A stretch of 46,393 bases of DNA from the NCBI GenBank assembly GCA_001701135.1, contig DAAN01000016.1:1-46393 (forward strand), written 5' to 3'. The position numbers and the translations under genes are program-made. This DNA comes from Bacteroidales bacterium H3. Lineage in GTDB: Bacteria > Bacteroidota > Bacteroidia > Bacteroidales > Muribaculaceae. The notes under the pieces are model-generated. The model worked only from the letters and a program-made list of their open reading frames with translations. It did not search any database and was not told the DNA's origin. Shown here piece after piece: positions 45,208 to 46,393 of the stretch (position 1 is the stretch's first letter; each line of letters opens with the position of its first letter).

Positions 45208-45786
45208 ATGAAGCCACAAGAAAAAGCTGCCGGTACGAAAGATCGAATATTGACAAGGATATTGCCCCTCTTCCTTGTAAACAATTATGAGTCCATAACC
45301 ATAGGTCTGATGGAGGATGCGACTCGTATGACAAGGGGGACCATATACCGTTACTTTGACAACAAGGAAGACATCTTCAAGCAGGCACTATTCCGCTATT
45401 ATGACTCACCGCAAAACGTGCTGTTTGCCATACAACCGGAGAAGCACAATCTGACCGAGTATTGGAAACTGAAGATACAACAGCTTGAATGCGCCTACTC
45501 TTATCTGAGGGAATACGGCATACTTGTTGATATGCTCGCAATATCGCACTACATTGAGATACAGGGAATGCGCATTATCCCATCGTTTAGTGAAATGATA
45601 GCATCACACAAACACAGGAATCTCAAATATTGGTCATTGGTTCTCAGGAACACGCCTGACATTTCCTTGAACATTAAAAGAATCTCATATTTGAGAGTTG
45701 GGCAAATATACCACGGCCTCTTCCTGCAATTATGTTCAAACTATCCTAAGGGGAAGTTAAGTTTACCACCCATCAAATTTCCGTAA
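45208..45786 (+). CDS. TetR family transcriptional regulator
   Basis: A 192-residue TetR-type regulator. The helix-turn-helix covers about residues 28-55 (ITIGLMEDATRMTRGTIYRYFDNKEDIF; the core is TRGTIYRYFDNKEDIF). The C-terminal ligand-binding part is not conserved. The start codon follows a 16-bp hairpin that could be its own operator or could hide the ribosome-binding region. Base composition is AT-rich, as in the rest of this end of the element, and the target is unknown. Confidence 0.87.
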   Translation: MKPQEKAAGTKDRILTRILPLFLVNNYESITIGLMEDATRMTRGTIYRYFDNKEDIFKQALFRYYDSPQNVLFAIQPEKHNLTEYWKLKIQQLECAYSYLREYGILVDMLAISHYIEIQGMRIIPSFSEMIASHKHRNLKYWSLVLRNTPDISLNIKRISYLRVGQIYHGLFLQLCSNYPKGKLSLPPIKFP

Positions 45787-45799
45787 TTTGAGCAAATAA

Positions 45800-46393
45800 T
45801 TAGTTAAGCAGCATAAAGTTTTTGTCAGTAAGGACTCTATGCGCTGTTTCAGCATACTTTTCAAGATATACGTGTTCCGGCACATAGGGTGGAGTGAACA
45901 TCTTGTCAAGTCCATGGTTGATGAGCCACCTCATAATCGGTTTACCCGACCAAAATCCATAATAAATGTTCTCTACCATAGCTCCTGACATTACTTTAGG
46001 GTAATAGCTCATTTGTCCGAAATCGATATATGACTTACCTCTTGTTTCCGCCTCCTTGACAGTTCTGAAGATGGTGTTGAGATATAAAACTTTGGAGTCA
46101 TCATCTTTGTACCTGAAGCCCATATATAGAGGAATTAGATTGTTCTCATTCTCCAAAATTATGACCATTACCCGAATTTCATCGATGTCGTTGTCTCTTG
46201 CAACAAGGAAAAATGAGCCTTCCCCCAGCAAATCATTTGTAGCTTCGAAGAATTTTTCATTAAGAAATTCAAACTTGATTTTAGCTTTGTCAAGAACTTT
46301 CCGATAGAGATGTGTGAATTCCTTAACCGGCTCTCCACCATAATCATTTATAATTTCCCAATGAAAAGACCGGTAAGCTGTCGGTGAGGCACG
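45800..46393 (-). CDS. FemAB/GNAT-like acyltransferase, 5' truncated by window
   Basis: The reading frame is open to the right edge of the window, giving 197 residues of a longer protein. The visible part fits a GNAT-fold/FemAB-like acyltransferase (WEIINDYGGEPVKEFTHLY, EGSFFLVARDNDIDEI, LYMGFRYKDDDSKVLYLN, and YIDFGQMSYYPK, with small-residue/aromatic loops). The donor and acceptor are not evident. It runs convergent to the TetR gene with a 13-nt gap and is probably cargo of the element. Confidence 0.65.
   Translation of the reverse strand, partial: RASPTAYRSFHWEIINDYGGEPVKEFTHLYRKVLDKAKIKFEFLNEKFFEATNDLLGEGSFFLVARDNDIDEIRVMVIILENENNLIPLYMGFRYKDDDSKVLYLNTIFRTVKEAETRGKSYIDFGQMSYYPKVMSGAMVENIYYGFWSGKPIMRWLINHGLDKMFTPPYVPEHVYLEKYAETAHRVLTDKNFMLLN

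Larger units (their letters stand above)
32160..46393. mobile_element. Partial integrative conjugative element (left part)
   Basis: From the end of the DUF2795 gene to the window edge the content changes to mobile-element genes: a tyrosine integrase, an excisionase-like protein, two HTH or small regulators, DUF3945, a topoisomerase homologue, DUF1896 and a very large methylase/helicase. This set and order is familiar from Bacteroidetes conjugative transposons, where an excision-associated gene (exc of CTnDOT) encodes a type IA topoisomerase. Base composition is lower in GC in the integrase region than in the flanking chromosome. The exact left end was not determined, and the right end, relaxase and tra genes are outside the window. 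Confidence 0.75.

Overview
The window looks like a chromosome segment of a Bacteroidales bacterium, most likely a gut member of the Muribaculaceae type (the family-level call is inference). The evidence is a GC-rich coding style combined with Bacteroidetes-type promoters (TTG, about 20 nt, TAnnTTTG), a frdCAB complex of the B-type succinate/fumarate oxidoreductase, DUF1573, DUF2795 and DUF3467 proteins, and a mobile element whose gene set is typical of Bacteroidetes integrative conjugative elements (ICEs). No rRNA, tRNA or CRISPR array was seen.

Positions 1-32145 are ordinary chromosome. In order they hold: the 3' end of argS; a Bax-inhibitor-like membrane protein; a wecC-wecG-wecB block that makes and transfers UDP-ManNAcA; an ECF sigma factor with a membrane partner; a small secreted ORF; three consecutive FKBP prolyl isomerases aimed at three compartments; a lone RhuM-family gene; the run rlmN-DUF1573-DUF1573-WYL regulator-pdxA; a RecD-like helicase; cysS; a DUF3467 protein; a sirtuin lacking the zinc cysteines; a small membrane protein; an NAD-dependent epimerase; a glycosyltransferase; an Lrp regulator; lpxB, a thioredoxin-like protein and rnz; frdCAB; a frameshifted small ORF; a YbdG-type MscS channel; an NlpC/P60 peptidase; and a small acidic DUF2795 protein.

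From about 32160 to the right edge the sequence is a partial ICE. It starts with a tyrosine recombinase preceded by a repeated decamer, followed by an excisionase-like HTH protein, about 700 bp of mostly non-coding or decayed DNA, a translationally coupled small ORF and HTH protein, and a DUF3945 protein. Next come a degenerate type IA topoisomerase homologue, a DUF1896 protein, and a 2049-residue methylase/helicase that carries a MutS mismatch-recognition domain. The visible part ends with a TetR regulator behind a heavily structured leader and the truncated gene of an acyltransferase-like protein. Relaxase and conjugation pore genes are not seen and would lie outside the window.

The observations most worth following are the degenerate topoisomerase, the MutS domain inside the methylase/helicase, a terminator/antiterminator pair ahead of the DUF1896-methylase operon, the roughly 260-nt structured leader of the TetR gene, and the decamer array upstream of the integrase.
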